Part shown: positions 63,682 through 64,000 of the stretch, in pieces
How positions within the stretch are numbered: position 1 is the first letter of the stretch
Layout of the letters: every line of letters begins with the position of its first letter
NCBI RefSeq assembly: GCF_004135735.1
Contig: NZ_CP012670.1
Span: 930,001-994,000, forward strand
Source of the DNA: Sorangium cellulosum
GTDB taxonomy: Bacteria; Myxococcota_A; Polyangia; Polyangiales; Polyangiaceae
Direction of reading: 5' to 3'
Length of the DNA: 64,000 bases
Translations under genes and position numbers: made by a program
The notes under the pieces: generated by a model
Seen by the model: only the letters and a program-made list of their open reading frames with translations
The model's database searches: none
Told to the model about the DNA's origin: nothing

Positions 63682-64000
63682 TCAGCCGAGCTCCGACCTC
63701 GCCGCGGCGATGGCCGCGCCCTGGAGGGCGCCGTTCGAGGCGATGATGCCGCGGGCGAGCTTGAGCCCGGGGCCCGCGTAGTCGATGGCCGCGCCGGAGA
63801 GGTCGGTGAACTGGCCGCCGGCCGCGCGGAGCACGGCCTCGGGCGCGCATCCGTCCCAGAGCTTGGCGCCGCCGCCGCCGTGCACGTACAGGTCGGCCTC
63901 GCCCGTCGCGATCCGCGCGATCTTCACGCCGACCGAGCCGCACGGGACGACCCTGGAGATGCCGAGCCGGGTGAGGAGCGGCTCGACGAACGCCGGCCGG
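63682..64000 (-). CDS. inositol-monophosphatase/CysQ-family phosphatase, C-terminal part
   Basis: Only the C-terminal ~105 residues lie in the window; the gene runs off the right edge. The frame continues upstream of the GTG at 63927 (visible residues include SVGVKIARIATGEADLYVHG), so that GTG is internal. The metal-binding aspartate motif WDGCAPEAVLRAAGG matches the WDxAA(P)-type box of the inositol monophosphatase/3'-phosphoadenosine phosphatase superfamily. Members dephosphorylate inositol phosphates, PAP or fructose bisphosphate. The SGAAIDYAGPGLKLARGIIA tail is also typical. Confidence 0.85.
   Translation of the reverse strand, partial: RPAFVEPLLTRLGISRVVPCGSVGVKIARIATGEADLYVHGGGGAKLWDGCAPEAVLRAAGGQFTDLSGAAIDYAGPGLKLARGIIASNGALQGAAIAAARSELG

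Overview
This looks like chromosomal DNA of a myxobacterium, most likely Sorangium or a close relative. The sequence is very GC-rich with GC-rich third codon positions. It encodes several eukaryote-type Ser/Thr protein kinases, FHA-domain regulators, glycine-rich PGRS-type lipoproteins, many lipoproteins of unknown function, MopE-like DxDxDG repeats, an EF-G of the short mitochondrial/spd type and an RHS toxin. I see no rRNA, tRNA, CRISPR array or recognisable transposase.

Layout. 1-1.5 kb: the end of an unknown gene and, on the minus strand, a sigma-70-family factor translationally coupled to a small acidic protein. 1.7-15.6 kb: a long plus-strand array, divergent from the sigma factor. It holds two Ser/Thr kinases, a membrane protein with PQHGA repeats, and three successive modules of a TPR/PEGA membrane protein plus a glycine-rich beta-helix lipoprotein. 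Part of this array is a tandem duplication with a period of 3142 bp, including a 494-bp duplicated leader. 15.6-17 kb: one hypothetical gene and a repeat-rich spacer. 17-21 kb: nadB, a CPBP membrane protease and a patatin-like protein, each start overlapping the preceding stop. 21-26 kb: a YchJ-like SEC-C protein, a lipoprotein with two Tudor-knot-like domains, an EF-G, and an ATPase fused to a SLOG-like domain. 26-29 kb: a DUF6918-like protein, a zinc-ribbon membrane protein and a MopE-like lipoprotein.

29.5-33.6 kb is a Tol-Pal envelope operon (pal, tolQ, tolR, tolA-like, tolB). 34-35.5 kb has two paralogous cysteine-rich lipoproteins. 35.6-38.9 kb (minus) has an FHA kinase with a GGDEF-like tail, thiD and a zinc-ribbon protein. 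39.1-42.1 kb is a NatA-type ATPase with an ABC-2 permease fused to a CPBP protease. 42.2-49 kb (minus) has a glycoside hydrolase with a LacI regulator, serB and uvrB. 49.6-57.4 kb has rsgA, a frameshifted RHS gene ending in a deaminase-like toxin domain, and a large unknown protein 27 bp downstream. 57.5-64 kb (minus) has an FHA-GAF sigma-54 activator, a HEAT-repeat lipoprotein, a short-chain dehydrogenase, a sarcosine-oxidase-like FAD enzyme and the end of an inositol-monophosphatase/CysQ-family gene.

The parts most worth following are the kinase/PEGA/PGRS array with its duplicated leader, a family of four ~115-130 bp hairpin elements whose outer stems change but stay complementary, the RHS deaminase locus, and several unusual domain fusions. 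Function assignments rest on motif recognition by eye; no database search was possible.
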